Shown in pieces: positions 11,524-23,366 of a stretch of 64,000 bases of DNA; the stretch's first letter is position 1, and each line of letters starts with the position of its first letter. Origin of the DNA: Tigriopus japonicus (lineage: Eukaryota; Arthropoda; Copepoda; Harpacticoida; Harpacticidae); the NCBI GenBank assembly GCA_010645155.1, contig CM021312.1:4589176-4653175 (forward strand). The letters are read 5' to 3'. Position numbers and translations under genes: made by a program. The notes beneath the pieces were generated by a model. The model searched no databases. It saw only the letters and a list, made by a program, of their open reading frames with translations, and was not told where the DNA came from.

Positions 11524-12841
11524 TAGGGACGGGCAAATAGTGTAAAAAGATTTTTGGTAACATAAACCCATTTTTCGCACTTTTGCACTTTTCACCTTTA
11601 TTTGCACTTTTTATTTACGTTTTTGGCCAAAATTGACAAATTGTTCAGAAAATGTAGTGGCTTTTGAAAGAATTTTTAGTTTCAAGATCAAATTTTGAAC
11701 TAGTCGAAAAGCTTGCATTTGCAATCAACCATTCTTAGCACCTTGAAGAAATGTAAGCATTTCAGACGCAAACCTCACACTTTATTCACCATCTTGGCTT
11801 TAACTATTACATCCTGTTTACTAAACTAAAGATTAGACAAATGCAATGAAAGAATCTCATTGCATGCAACCAACAAATAGCAAACCTAAAGAAACTCATG
11901 TTATGGTAATGGAAGGATCTACAAACAATATACGGTAGATTGCAGAATTAGGTTTGCTGCCTACAAAGATCGCTATTTCTAAAAAAGGCCGTTATAAACT
12001 TAAAATCATCAAGCTAAGGATACATCAATGTAGCAGTACACATTGTTTAATTGACTTGGAGATATAACTTTTAAGTTCCAAAAGTATTTGAGAACAGTTT
12101 TGATGTGATGAGACAATGAATGCCACATTTGCAATTGAGTTCTGGTAATTAGGCCATGGGCCAAATATTGAAGTAGTGTCACTAAAAACATGCTTAAAAC
12201 ACATTTATGACTATTTTCTTTGCTGCAATTGCTAGGCACACGTGGATATTTTTCTGTTCAATTTCCAAAGTCTATTTTTGAACAACTTGAAGGACAAAAA
12301 CGGAGTGATGTAAAGCCATATAAAACAATTGATAAATACTGTATATTTCAACAATATTTTAGGTACATACATCCATGAGACCACCTTAGGAATGAAAAAT
12401 TCAGAAGATTGTTGACTAGGGTATTTTTCATGACTTTACATCCTTTTTGCTAGTGACCTAATTAATAGAACTCTATTACTTGTGCGGCATTGTCTCTTCA
12501 CCTCAAACTAGTCTCAAATGTCTTTAGAACTTGTAAATGACTTTTCCTGCTCAATTAGGAGCCGTGGGTACTCCATGAATGACGTTTTAAGTCCAAATGC
12601 AAGTTATTTGCTCTTTTTTGACATTTATTTGCTCTTTTTGACATTTGTTTGCTCTTTTTTGACATTTGTTTGCTCTTTTTGACATTTATTTGCTCTTTTT
12701 CCTACATTTATTTGCTCTTTTTTGACATTTATTTGCACTTTCAACATTTTTCTGCACTTTGTTTTGGACTTTTGGGCACCTTTTTTTGCAACTTTTGGTA
12801 ACTAAAAGGGTAAGATTATTTGCACTTTCTGCCCGTCCCTA
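11524..12841. mobile_element. hAT-type non-autonomous element (TAGGGACGGGC family), copy 1
   Basis: The termini are TAGGGACGGGCAAATAGTG and the complementary GCACTTTCTGCCCGTCCCTA. An exact 8-base duplication CTGATGAG flanks it at 11516-11523 and 12842-12849. It is 1318 bases with no transposase frame. A tandem array near the right end (about 12603-12735) repeats TTTGCTCTTTTTGACATTTA. A 1123-base relative is at 21636-22758. Confidence 0.9.
12603..12735. repeat. Tandem repeat inside hAT copy 1
   Basis: About seven units of TTTGCTCTTTTTGACATTTA, roughly 19-21 bases each. The equivalent array in the second copy (22480-22655) has more units with a GCGACA variant, so the array has changed length since the copies separated. 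Confidence 0.8.
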
Positions 12842-13223
12842 CTGATGAGACTTTTGTGTTAGATCTGATTCATATTACATTCGGAGTTACAAAAAGATGC
12901 AAGTTTTGCGATTATAGGGAGTCGATTGCTTTTTAGCGTGATTAAAATTTTTTTGATGAGGCATCACAAAGTTTGTTTTTTATCACCCTGAACTAAGTAT
13001 GAAATATCTGTAGCTGCCCTTCCGTGTTTAGGCAAAATCTTGATGTCATCAGATCGAACGCTAATCCACGAATTGTTTTTCTTTCTGGAATCAGAACGTA
13101 GCTTATTATGTGTGATCTGATAAAGGCTGTCCGCAATGAGGGGATATTGCCTCTAGCATTCCTCTTGAGACAGAGGAGGCAGATTTCATCGCATGACGTG
13201 CGGTCACTCTATGGAAATCAAAA

Positions 13224-13737
13224 CAAGAAAAAGATGTTCATAACTTACAGCTGATGAACCTCAAAATTTTGTAAGCGGTTCTCCGTTTGTCAATAGAGGG
13301 TTATTTAGAATGTTTGATTACTTTCTAATCAATCATAATCAAGCAATCATAGAAGATTTGGATGAAGTCGGCAAACGACCTTCTTTAGCAACATCTTGGT
13401 TGGCTGTACAGTATTCCTTTGTGCGCTCAACAGCTCACCGACTGTGGAAATGGCTAAGACGAAAGAATTCTTTCACCTTGGAAATAGTGATTTTCATGAA
13501 ATTGAAATTTGAATCCTATCTTTAATAATTTTCAATTTCTTCTAATTGATCAACAATTCCATATCATTCGTTTGCTCGCATTGCTAAACCTGTTTGATGT
13601 CTCAAAACAGGCGTAATAACTTACACAATTAAAAGACCTATTTTGTAAGCTTGCAATATTTCTCTCTTCGGGATTTTATACCTGCCATTTACAAGACAAG
13701 ATAAAGCCAATTCATAGTTAGTTGCAAATATCATATA
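13224..13737. other. Stretch without a gene
   Basis: No supported coding region or bounded repeat; short frames only. Confidence 0.3.
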
Positions 13738-14054
13738 ATATGATGGACCGAAAGGGTTCATAACCGAAACCGAAAGTAGAGGGCTTAACCGAAACTGAAA
13801 CCGAATCCGAAAGCAGCTGACTACAAAATTGTATAAATCCAAAATACACCTTAAAAATCAAATTGATCATGTGTTCGATGTTGGGTAGGCGCAAATTTTG
13901 AAAAATCGGGAAACTTAAACTTCAGAGGTTTTTGGACGATTTTTTTTCGATTTTGTCGTCAAACCCCATCCTTTATAGTGCCTGTCTGCTTTCGTTTTCG
14001 TTAGGTATAACCGAAACCAAAATTTTGGCCGAAAGCGCTTTTGGTCCATCACTA
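13738..14054. mobile_element. hAT-type MITE (GTGATGGACC family), copy 2
   Basis: A diverged copy of the element at 5682-6020, sharing the ends GATGGACCGAAAGGG and GGTCCATCACTA and the interior. Flanks ATCATATA (13730-13737) and ATCATATT (14055-14062) are a near-perfect 8-base duplication, so this copy is probably older. Confidence 0.75.
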
Positions 14055-14715
14055 ATCATATTTTAGATCTAAAATCATACATGCCACCTAACAGTCTCAA
14101 TTGATTCTTCCATTTTCGTTTGAATTTTGTCCGTCTGTCCTTCAAATATCGAGATCTTGACAAAAGAACAAGATACCTTTTGCGTTCAAAGAGGTCGAGA
14201 TATCTAGTGCATAATAATTATAAGGCGTCACAAGCAGACAAAGGGGAGAAAAAAATCCGCAAGCATGGGCAGCATATAATGATGAATGAGTTTTGAGATA
14301 GGCACTTAAGCCCTTTGTTACAAATGTACCAAGGGAGTCTTGGTAAACATTGAAGATAATTCAGCCCATTAGGTCGGATTTTAAGCACAATAATTCAAGT
14401 AGCTCAAGTAGACTAACGTAAAATCAAAGAAGTCATGCTAAATATCTTTCAGTACATGAACTGCGTTTAAAAAGTGGCTTAAGAACCGAGACTACGCTTA
14501 AGAATTGCTTGTTTACACTTTATATATACCTTAGTATACTGCTTTACTATACTAGAGTTATTTGAATTAGTGCAAGTAATATCGGCAATTACTCTCACAA
14601 TTAAAAGTGGACAAGGACCAACATCTATTGTTGACGTTAACCTCTGAATTTGAGCAAAAGCATCAAAACGAGGACCAAAGACATCTCCAGAGGTGGACAA
14701 ATTACGAAGCTTTTA

Positions 14716-15750
14716 TTGTGAATAGTCTTGGTCACGGCCACTGGAGCCACGGGCAGTTCAGCATAATTTACTGACAGCCAGAAAACATAGTTCTGGAACG
14801 TTTTGGAAACAGTTGTAGCGCAACATCCCTATTTTTTTCAAGCTGATCAAACTTGAGCTCTAGGAAAGAGAGAGAGGTACTGTTGATTAAGGTTGGAGAA
14901 ATCCCTTCTTGCTAGCACGTTTTCAGTTGATGAGTTTTGATGTTGAAATATGATAAATAAGTTCCAGCCAAACCATTCCATTAACACTATTGAACATTTT
15001 AAAACCTTCTTGATCATAACCCTGGGTGATCAAGGCTAGTGCTCTAATCAAGGCTAGTCATAACAAAACTTAGACCGCAATCCAAATTATTCCGAGAACC
15101 GTGCAAAGACCTAAAAGGAATTAAAGGGTTTGTGTTCTCTGCCTTTTGAAATGCGTTTATCTCGCCCGCTTTTTTTGTAGGAAGGAACATTATTACATCA
15201 AGCCAAAAATCAGTGCATTGCGGCCGGCTTATGAAAATTACAACAAGAAAATACGCCTCGCAGCTTACAGCTGATGGCTCCTAAAGTTGTTTCCTCCTAA
15301 AGTAAAGCCTAAAGTAAAGGCTGAACCTTTAGTTGTTAGTTACAGTTATTAGACCATGCAAGGACGTCTCTATGTGGACGAAGCTTTTGTTGACTAGTCT
15401 TGGTCACAGCCACCAGAGCACCCAGCCAATTCAGCACAATTTACTGACGTGACAGCCCAGCTAAATTATTCCAGGGTGTTTTGGAAAGAGTTGTAGCGCA
15501 GCTAAGCAGCTTCCCAACTTATTCCAGAGTGATCAAACTTGCGATCTAACGAAGAGAGAGAGGTTTATTTGATTAAGGTTGGCGAAAATGCCAATGCCCT
15601 TTGAGTTATTGTTTTAGCGAGTTTTCGGTCGTTTTAATGTTGAAATATGGTAAACAAGTTACAACCAATGCAAACAATTTACTGAATTGAACACTTTTTT
15701 GAGCCCCCTCAATCATAACCCTGGGTGACCAAGACGAGTCATAACAAAAA
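14716..15750. repeat. Direct duplication of about 350 bases
   Basis: Positions 14716-15065 and 15386-15750 match in the same orientation. Shared blocks include AGTCTTGGTCAC, TTTTGGAAA.AGTTGTAGCGC, GATTAAGGTTGG and TCATAACCCTGGGTGA. Divergence is substantial, so this is an old tandem duplication or two copies of a repeat family. No coding potential was found. Confidence 0.6.
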
Positions 15751-16944
15751 TTCGTCCGGGATCCAGCACTTCCGAGATCATTGAGTTAGGCAAGCTGTTT
15801 TGCGCTTGTCAATAGGAACTTGTAGCTACTGGGTGTTCCAGTAGTCAAACTTGCCATGCTCTAGTGCAGTCTCAGTTCAAAAGGCAGCCTGTGTTCCAAG
15901 ACTTCAATCGAACATGACTATTTTTTACTATACATTGGAACACTCGAGCTATTTGAATTTGGTATAGTTAATTGCTCGAACACCGAGCAGCAAGCTGAAG
16001 GGAGTCTCATTTGCTCATCTCTGCAAGTCCTAGCACGTTTCTTGGTTGTATGTCCAAACTGCTTGATCATTTCAACGGTGGTATATTTGTATCCCAAGAT
16101 AGGAATGGGAGCTATTTAGTTGGCAAGGCACAAACAATGTATCAAATCGTAAAAATGTTATTATGATCCGACCAATTACGTTCAACGTAAGTTGGAATTC
16201 TCAAACCGGATGAGCAGAAGCAAAAAGGAAATGCTTTCAAGCGGTTAGATGGAAAAGCCACTAAAATATTAGCTGGTGAATTTCTGTCCTGCATCACAAA
16301 AATGTCTCTTTGCTCGAAGACGTGATGGGAACCATAGATAAATAAAATAGAGATTTCTCAATTTTGACGTCGCCCAAACCCGTCCTCTATGAGGGATTGC
16401 CTAACAACATTGTCAAAAATGATGGTTTCATAAGGACCGTCATAGAGTGCGCTACCTTGTTTGTAACGCAAATATCCTTTTTGAAGTTTGATTCTCAGAG
16501 TCAATTCAGAAAATACAGCCTGAGTCATCTAGAGGTCACGGATCAAACAACAGTCGCCGTCGTCTGCCTGCTTAACTAGAACTGAGAAGTCTGGAGCTGG
16601 TTTGTGTGGGAACCAAGTTTTAAGTGTTGCCATTTTTGACTTGGTGTGAATGTCTTTATTCTCACAATTCAATATTGTGTTGAGCTTTTTGGCCGAAAAA
16701 TATGTGAAGTACCAATTTGGCAACACTTGGCCAAAGATGAGGCTTGATTCCCATCTCTAGTTCGAAGCACTTTTTAAGACAGAAACAACAAACTGAGCTT
16801 TTCTCTTACTTTTGCACCATGCTCAGAAAATTGTGATTTTTCTGGCTTATTCATTAAGTGAATTGTTGGTACGAAAATCCCATTAATACAAAAACCTTTC
16901 TTTACGTCCCCCGAACTATTGGGGTTGCGAGACTGTTTCATGAC

Positions 16945-17878
16945 TAGAGATGTCGCATTGGCGCAAAATGTTTTTTTACACTTTTCACAATTTATTTGCA
17001 CTTTTTGCACTTTTTGCCATTTTTGGACTAAAATTCCAAAAGTACTTGAAATGCTCATTTTTAAACTTATTTTTTTAACATAATTTTTTTTAATCTGAAG
17101 TCAGAGATTCAATTTTCTTGAATTTCTCTGTTGTGCTTGACATCTACAAACATTCACATACGAACACAAACACAAGCATAGAGAAACCAAAATATCAGTT
17201 CTTTCTTGATCCAGAAAAATCTCTCGTGATCGCTACCACCAGATTGGCAAAGGCAATGGAAAACAACAATTTCCTCCTCGAACTTATCGTTGCATATGGC
17301 TTTGGAACCTGGTTTTTGAAGGTGTTTTTTGTCGATATCGTCCAGCACTTGAGCCGCTACCAAAATCGTAATTGGTTTAACTTCAAAGTGAGTGACGAGG
17401 AGAAAAAAAGCTCTCCTTGGATTTGCATGTGTTTCTCTCAGCTCATCATGGAGATCTTTCTACGAGATCCGACGTTTTCAGAGTTGCCACTCAAAAGTAG
17501 GTCCAACAAACAAATAAGAGGCGTGTTTGGCTTCAAAATAGCTGTTTTTGTGCACGACGAGATTATCAATTCCATTCAGACTTGGGATTGGATTTGGGAA
17601 GGTAGCTTAAGGAATCAACCGTCGGAGGGAATATAATCTCCTTGAGGAACTCCTCCTTCTAGTGTAGTGGGAAAGTGTGAGTGAGTTCGTAAGTGTAAGT
17701 ATGCGTGTGAATGAATGTACTAAAAAAATTTTGAAAAATTTTTATTTGCACTTTTTACTTGCGTTTTTTCCTGTTTTTTTTTGCACTTTGAGTAGCACTT
17801 TTTGCACTTTGAGTAGCACTTTTTGCACTTTGAGTAGCACTTTTTGCACTTTTTATTTGCACCAAAATGACACCTCTA
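16945..17878 (+). mobile_element. hAT-type element carrying a 172-codon frame, copy 1
   Basis: The termini are TAGAGATGTCGC and the complement of GACACCTCTA, with an exact 8-base duplication TTCATGAC at 16937-16944 and 17879-17886. The 934-base element has AT-rich subterminal regions full of TTTTTGCAC motifs, including a short tandem of TTTGAGTAGCACTTTTTGCAC near the right end. It carries one long open frame (17118-17636) that is almost unchanged in the second copy at 58732-59623. The two insertions are independent because their target duplications differ. Confidence 0.85.
17118..17636 (+). CDS. Unknown 172-residue protein carried by a hAT-type element
   Basis: I do not recognise this protein. 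It begins MNFSVVLDIYKHSHTN, has an aromatic-rich middle (GFGTWFLKVFFVDI) and ends WEGSLRNQPSEGI. It shows none of the usual hAT transposase signatures, such as a BED zinc finger or C-terminal dimerisation motif. The copy at 58906-59424 differs by only two residues that I can see (H/Y in the YKHSH segment and N/Y in NWFNF). A plausible 54-base intron lies inside (GTGAGT at 17388, CTCTCAG ending 17441); 54 is divisible by three, so the frame survives with or without splicing. It may be a captured host gene fragment or an element-specific protein. Translation is not shown. Confidence 0.4.
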   Translation: MNFSVVLDIYKHSHTNTNTSIEKPKYQFFLDPEKSLVIATTRLAKAMENNNFLLELIVAYGFGTWFLKVFFVDIVQHLSRYQNRNWFNFKVSDEEKKSSPWICMCFSQLIMEIFLRDPTFSELPLKSRSNKQIRGVFGFKIAVFVHDEIINSIQTWDWIWEGSLRNQPSEGI

Positions 17879-17886
17879 TTCATGAC

Positions 17887-19420
17887 CGCTTTTTCACAGT
17901 CATATTCACGGATCTTAATACTTTTGTAGCTACAACCATAAATTGTGTATAAAATTGAACAGAAATAGCATACAGTACATTTAGGTTGTTTATTGAAATA
18001 TAGGTTTAATCTCCTAAATTTGGACATGCTCCAATGAGCAAAATGGATACCGATGAAATGTCTTTTTGGTCTGAGTATTTCGGTGTCGATAAATGGAGCT
18101 CTCCTTTTGGCCCTGAATGAGTTTTTACACAATGTCAAAATATAATGGTTAAAAATGATTTTGAATTTTGATGCCAATCATTCCTTCTTAAGAGCGCGCA
18201 AAAACAATTCAATTCTTTTTTTGATAAATAAACCTTTACTGAAAGTGTCAAGCGCCTTAAGAGGAAGTTTTAAAAGACCCACAATTGTCTACGAAAAGTT
18301 TGCTTTTATGAACTCGTATTCTTAGACTGACATAACACCAAGATAACCTTTATAAGGATTACTGGAGCTTATTTATTGTATGAAAAGAAGGTCGTGCCGA
18401 AACCGGTACCACACAGAATGAGTCTTCGGCAGAACAGAAATCTTCTCTCTGAGGTTCTCAAGGATGAACTAGGATTCTGATCTCGGGATCGATAATTTTG
18501 TCAGTGATGGTGGGATTCTCTCGCGAGGGAATCCCACTCGGGGATTCGGGTAAGACCCTGCTTTCTCGTGTCATATTCAAGCATTTTTGAGTTTTTATTT
18601 TTATTTTTGAGAAGTATATCAGATAGCTAAGCTAACGGATATACCCAATCAGCTAAGCAAATGAGTTGTTCACCAAATTCAACGGTGCAATGTGGGCACC
18701 CATGAGTGATGGCGAGAAACAATCAATTGCGTTCTCGTTGTTGGATGGCATGGTTTTTTGGGTTAGTGGCGGAGTTTTTAGGACCATTCCAAGGAATGGA
18801 ATTCCTTGTAAATAGATAAAAATTATAAGTACAATTTATACATTAAAAATTTATGACACCTAGTCCACCAACAAGTTGCTTAGAATATTGTCAAATTTTA
18901 TTCAGTTTCTGGTCCAAGTGCTTCAAAAATGTTGATGGAAAAGAGTCAATGAAAATTATATGCGGAATAATTCTACAAAGTTTTGAAAAAAAAAAAACGT
19001 TGTTATTAGATATGTTGAAAGTGACCTTACACTGTTTTTTTTGCCCGTGAACAAGCTAACAAAATTCACATAGATATACCGCAGTACTTTTAAACTTCAA
19101 AACTGGTCTCAAAAGTCTTCCGAAATCTTCAAAAACTACATTTCCGGTTAAAAAACACCGTGTCAAACCAGTGTCGACTCCTTGAGAATTGGCGGTGTCC
19201 TTAAAATTCCTTTACAGTACCTGTCATCTTCTATCTTATTTTTAAAATGATTTGTTTTTTCGGTTCGGTTCGTAATAATATTTATTTCTTCAATAGCAAT
19301 GCGCTACTAAGTCATGTGACTTCTTGATATGGATTCTTTCAGTTTCAATATTCTGACAGGTACAGTGTAGTACAAGGGACATCAATTTCTAGATGGGGGA
19401 AAGGATGGGTATGGTATCAC
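17887..19420. other. Long stretch without a recognised gene
   Basis: Only short frames with no family resemblance are present. No bounded transposon or RNA gene was identified. Confidence 0.3.
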
Positions 19421-19423
19421 TTA

Positions 19424-19840
19424 TCATTCCAAACATTGCTTCTGGAGATTGCACTTGATTACATCTAGATGGTCATGGATTAATTTTTTCAGACTAGAGA
19501 TTGTCTTGGCTCCTCTCACGGGCTCCGGAAGCGCGTTCCATATCCTTGCGAACTTGGCGTGACTTCGCCGTGATGATCCCGTGTGTGCGATATCGCCTCT
19601 GTTTTTGGACCGGGTGATGGCTGATTCTGAGCTGATAGAGATGCTACTGGAAGGGTCACTGAGTAAAAGCAAACCTGGAGAAAACAACGTCCATGCGGCA
19701 ATTGCATTTATTCTCACAGCCATGTCCAGGACACTTGGCAATTTTGCTTCTTCCAGTAATGTCCTCACAGGAACTTTGTCCTTTAGAGAAATCCTCATGC
19801 AGGTCCTGATGGCATTGTTTACTCTCACTTGAAGTTCATG
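19424..19840 (-). pseudogene. Non-LTR retrotransposon (LINE) ORF2 C-terminal fragment
   Basis: The minus-strand frame reads VNNAIRTCMRISLKDKVPVR, then TRSKNRGDIAHTGSSRR, then FARIWNALPEPVRGAKTISS and ends LIHDHLDVIKCNLQKQCLE. The combination of a short basic TRSK segment, an F..IWN.LP motif and a closing S..SLKK.I...L is typical of the region after the reverse transcriptase in many LINEs. Everything upstream, including the reverse transcriptase, is missing, as expected of a 5'-truncated insertion. It abuts a 17-base tandem repeat on its 5' side. Confidence 0.65.
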
Positions 19841-19871
19841 CAGAAGTCTGCTTGAGTTTTATTCAGTTATT

Positions 19872-20000
19872 ATTTTTTGTTGTTATATATTTTTTGTTGT
19901 TATATATTTTTTGTTGTTATATATTTTTTGTTGTTATATATTTTTTGTTGTTATATATTTTTTGTTGTTATATATTTTTTGTTGTTATATATTTTTTGTT
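19872..20000. repeat. 17-base tandem repeat, about 7.6 copies
   Basis: The unit is ATTTTTTGTTGTTATAT, nearly perfect across the array, immediately 5' of the truncated LINE. The open frame through it is an artefact of the repeat. Confidence 0.9.
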
Positions 20001-21220
20001 CATTGGACTCCAGGCAAGAGATTTATGTTCAGAAGTGTTCAAGTGTTCAGTAATGGAAGGCATAGGCACATTTCTTTTATCCTAACACGCAAACAAATCA
20101 ATGTCTACGAGGGCTAAATTGTTTGATGGTTACATGTTGGGAAGCAAGTATCAAAAGTCAAACTAAAATGTTTTTTTGTTATCATGTGGATTCTGCATTA
20201 GTAAAAGAGCTAAGCTGGCCAAAGAAACGTAAAATTTTGTCAGTCTTTCGTGTCCCAAGGTAATATGTAAAGTGTTGCTGACTTGTCTTTTGCCAATTTA
20301 AAAAACAACGTTCTAAACTAGGAGCGAGATAAAATGCACAAGAGCCACTGTTTTTGACGATACAGGACAACAAAACTTCACATGTTTAACAAATATGAAA
20401 AGTGAATGCGAGTGTCCCCAAAAAAAACGTTACAACTAATTTTTATTTTATCATCCGTTTTTAGGTTCTGCTATGATAAATGTTAATGATGATATAGGTA
20501 TTCTTACAATATATTCAAGTGTTGATAAAGGTATTACCGTAAATAATCTTTGATTCCACCTTGAGCTAGATACTAGATTTATCACTTTTACCGTGCTTTT
20601 GAGCACCTTAGAGGATTCAAAATAGTGTGTTGATGGTCAGTTGTTGATGACATGAGGAAATATAGTTGAAGCAAAGTAGAGGCATAACCATATGCAATAA
20701 AATCAATCATGCCCGATTATCGTTTGACTACATAAGGTCAGTTGTTGAGGGGATTTGGAAGTGCTTAAAACATGGTGGAGGCATAGTAATACAGAATCGA
20801 AATAAGCGTCCTCGAGTATGGGTGGATTCATTTAAGGAAGCTCATGGGAAAGAAGCGTCGACACAGTCACGTTGTTTGGCTTTTTCGAAGCATCAAATGT
20901 TTGCCATTGTTGTCGCCACCTTCAATTAGGAAGTTCAAGTTATAACGAAAGTCGATTTTACTATCAGTTTACCTAGATCATGCAAGTTAAGATTGATCTA
21001 GTCATTGGATCATAAAATGAGATGGATTCCAGCCCTTCCATGGATATTTTTCGGTCAAAGTCTTCTATTTGCTGCATTTTTTCTCTTGCACTTTCCGGTT
21101 TGTTTGGATTTTTTAAAGCTTCATGATAAAGCCACCGTCGCAAGTGTGCTGACGAAGTTTCCTTCACATGAGCTTTTGTAGATTCATTTTGCATTAGCTA
21201 ATTGAGCGGCAGAATCATAA
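20001..21220. other. Stretch without a gene
   Basis: Contains a degraded piece of the foldback family near 20620-20770 (TCAGTTGTTGAG, AAGCAAAGTAGAGGCATA). No coding region is supported. Confidence 0.35.
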
Positions 21221-21221
21221 C

Positions 21222-21262
21222 TAGGGGCGGGCAAAAAGTGCATATAAACATAGGTTTTTAAT
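21222..21262. mobile_element. Solo hAT end (TAGGGGCGGGC)
   Basis: TAGGGGCGGGCAAAAAGTGC matches the terminus of the elements at 11524 and 21636, but I found no matching opposite end, so it is a truncated insertion. Confidence 0.5.
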
Positions 21263-21635
21263 TACCAAAAGATGCACAAGGCTATTATTATGAATAAGTG
21301 GTCAAAGTCAATCAGATCAAATATATGTCTCTATGCAAAAAAGGTTATGTTTCCAAATGGGGTTTATTTGTACAAATGAGAGAAGGTCATGAGACGAGGA
21401 GCTTTGTTTTTTAATCTGACATTTCACCGGTTGAGTTGGCGCCAAAATCTGCCACACTTCAGTTTTCCCAAGCCTTGGAATGAAAATAAAGATCTCAACT
21501 TGGCAAACAAGGACTCGGTACCTAGATAGCTTGCGCGATTTTCCAAGGCAGAAACTTGCTCATCTCTGTTGGTTCCCGGCTGGACCAAATTTACGAAAAT
21601 ATTGATGAATGCAGGCCCGTCAAAAACGTCATAAG

Positions 21636-22758
21636 TAGGGACGGGCAAAAAGTGTAAAAAGATTTTTGGTAACATAACCCCTTTTTCTGCACTTTTGCAC
21701 TTTTGACCTTTATTTGCACTTTTTATTTACGTTTTTGGCCAAAATTGACAAATTGTTAAGAAAATGTAGTGGCTTTTGAAAGAATTTTTAGTTTCAAGAT
21801 CAAATTTTGAACTAGTCGAAAAAGCTTGCATTTGCAATCAACCATTCTTAGCACCTTGAAGAAATATGTGCATTTCAGACGCAAACCTCACACTTTATTC
21901 ACCATCTTGGCTTTAACTATAACATCCCGTTTACTAAACTAAAGATTAGACAAAAGAATCTCATTCCATGCAACCAACAAATAGCAAACCTAAAGCAACT
22001 CATGTTATGGTAATGGAAGGATCTACTAACAATATAGATGTGATGAGACAATGAATGCCACATTTGCAATTGAGTTCTGGTAATTAGGCCATGGGCCAAA
22101 TATTGAAGTAATGTCACAAAAAACATGCATAAAACACATTTAGGACTATTTTCTTTGATACAATTGTTAGGCACACGTGGGTATTTTTCTGTTCAATTTT
22201 CAATGTCTATTTTTGAACAACTTGAAGGACGAAAACGGAGTGACGTAAAGCCATATAAAACAATTGCTAAATATATTTCGATAATATTTTAGGTACATAC
22301 ATCTATGAGACCACCTTAGGAATGAAAAATTCAGAAGATTGTTGACTAGAGTATTTTTCATGACTTTACATCCTTTTTGCTAGTGACCTAATTAATAGAA
22401 CTCGTAACTTGTAAATGACTTCTGCTCAAATAGGAGCTGTGGGTACTCCATGAATGACGTTTTAAGTTCAGATGCAAGTTATTTGCTCTTTTTTGACATT
22501 TATTTGCTCTTTTCTGACACTTATTTGCTCTTTTGACATTTATTTGCTCTTTTTGCGACATTTATTTGCTCTTTTGCGACATTTATTTGCTCTTTTTGAC
22601 ATTTATTTGCTCTTTTTGCGACATTTATTTGCTCTTTTTTGACATTTATTTGCACTTTCAACATTTTTCTGCACTTTGTTTTGCACTTTTGGGCACATTT
22701 TTTTGCAACTTTTGGTAACTAAAAGGGTAAGATTATTTGCACTTTCTGCCCGTCCCTA
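21636..22758. mobile_element. hAT-type non-autonomous element (TAGGGACGGGC family), copy 2
   Basis: Ends TAGGGACGGGCAAAAAGTG and GCACTTTCTGCCCGTCCCTA. The exact 8-base duplication GTCATAAG flanks it at 21628-21635 and 22759-22766. It shares most of its length with copy 1 at 11524-12841 but lacks about 200 bases and has a different number of TTTGCTCTTTT tandem units (22480-22655). No transposase frame. Confidence 0.9.
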
Positions 22759-22960
22759 GTCATAAGACTAATAAATGTGTTTCACAAATCCTCAGTGGTC
22801 TAGGGGTACGATTCCTGCCTCGAATACAGGATGTCCCGAGTAAAAAGCCCGGCCAATCCCAGGTCTTTTTTTGCAAATCGAAAATGTGTGTTTTTTGCCA
22901 GATGGTTCGAATGAGTGATCTTGATGGAATATTCATTCCAGTTCAGTTCACCTCGTAGCG

Positions 22961-23131
22961 GCAGAGTCCTCAGTATCTCGGTTTGCTCCTCGGAATCCTG
23001 TCTCCAATCAGACCATGAATACGTTCCATGATCCCTCCAGAATGGGTTACTCTGCGGATTACAACGACCAATCCATGATTGATCAGGAGCAGTACGACCT
23101 CAATGGAACTGAAGGATATCCAATGCTTTGA
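22961..23131 (+). CDS. Terminal-exon-like module, unrecognised protein
   Basis: An open frame of 56 codons ends at TGA 23129-23131. It reads SRFAPRNPVSNQTMNTF and then YNDQSMIDQEQYDLNGTEG. It is preceded by AG at a position equivalent to a better splice acceptor (CTCCTTGTTGCAG) in the homologous copy at 42444-42226, so it resembles the last exon of a host gene. Between copies the TYR/ASN/ASP/GLN-rich part is well kept at protein level, but the 42 kb copy has shifted frame upstream of its MNSFQDHS segment. It may be a captured exon carried by the composite element. No function can be assigned. Confidence 0.35.
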   Translation, partial: AESSVSRFAPRNPVSNQTMNTFHDPSRMGYSADYNDQSMIDQEQYDLNGTEGYPML

Positions 23132-23284
23132 GGAACTCATCCATCAGTTAAAGTGTGAACTGAAATAGTGATTATCACTCAACAGTCAAACATCCCTTTC
23201 AAGTCAAACTATTGACGGCCGACATCGCCTTAACAAAAATTTAACGGTGAAAAGGAAAACAAATAAAATGGCACTGTGCGAAAA

Positions 23285-23366
23285 CCACGTTCACTGCCGT
23301 GACCAGAATTCGAACCCGGGTTACTGCGGCCACAGAGCAGGGTCCTAACCACTTAACAATCACGGT
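23285..23366 (-). pseudogene. tRNA-His-like sequence, SINE head
   Basis: Read on the minus strand it keeps AGTGGTTAGGACCCTGC, TGTGGCCGCAGTAACC and GGTTCGAATTCTGGTCACGG. The anticodon-arm and acceptor mispairings make a functional tRNA unlikely. It continues into the SINE body containing TTTGTTTTCCTTTTCACC and ATAGTTTGACTTGAAAGGGA. Confidence 0.6.

Larger units (their letters stand above)
10780..13223. mobile_element. Element with about 50-base inverted termini, split by a hAT insertion
   Basis: Positions 10780-10830 (TTTTGATTTCCATAGAGTGA onward) are inverted at 13172-13223. The enclosed 2.4 kb includes the complete hAT element at 11524-12841; without it the host element is about 1.1 kb. No transposase frame is visible. 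Related termini, followed by a CTTACAGCTGATG motif, occur near 15210-15280 and 24200-24270. Confidence 0.6.

Noticed and set aside
17154..17363. Minus-strand 69-residue frame conserved in both hAT copies
   Set aside because: It overlaps the longer plus-strand frame, and its conservation follows from the near-identity of the two copies.
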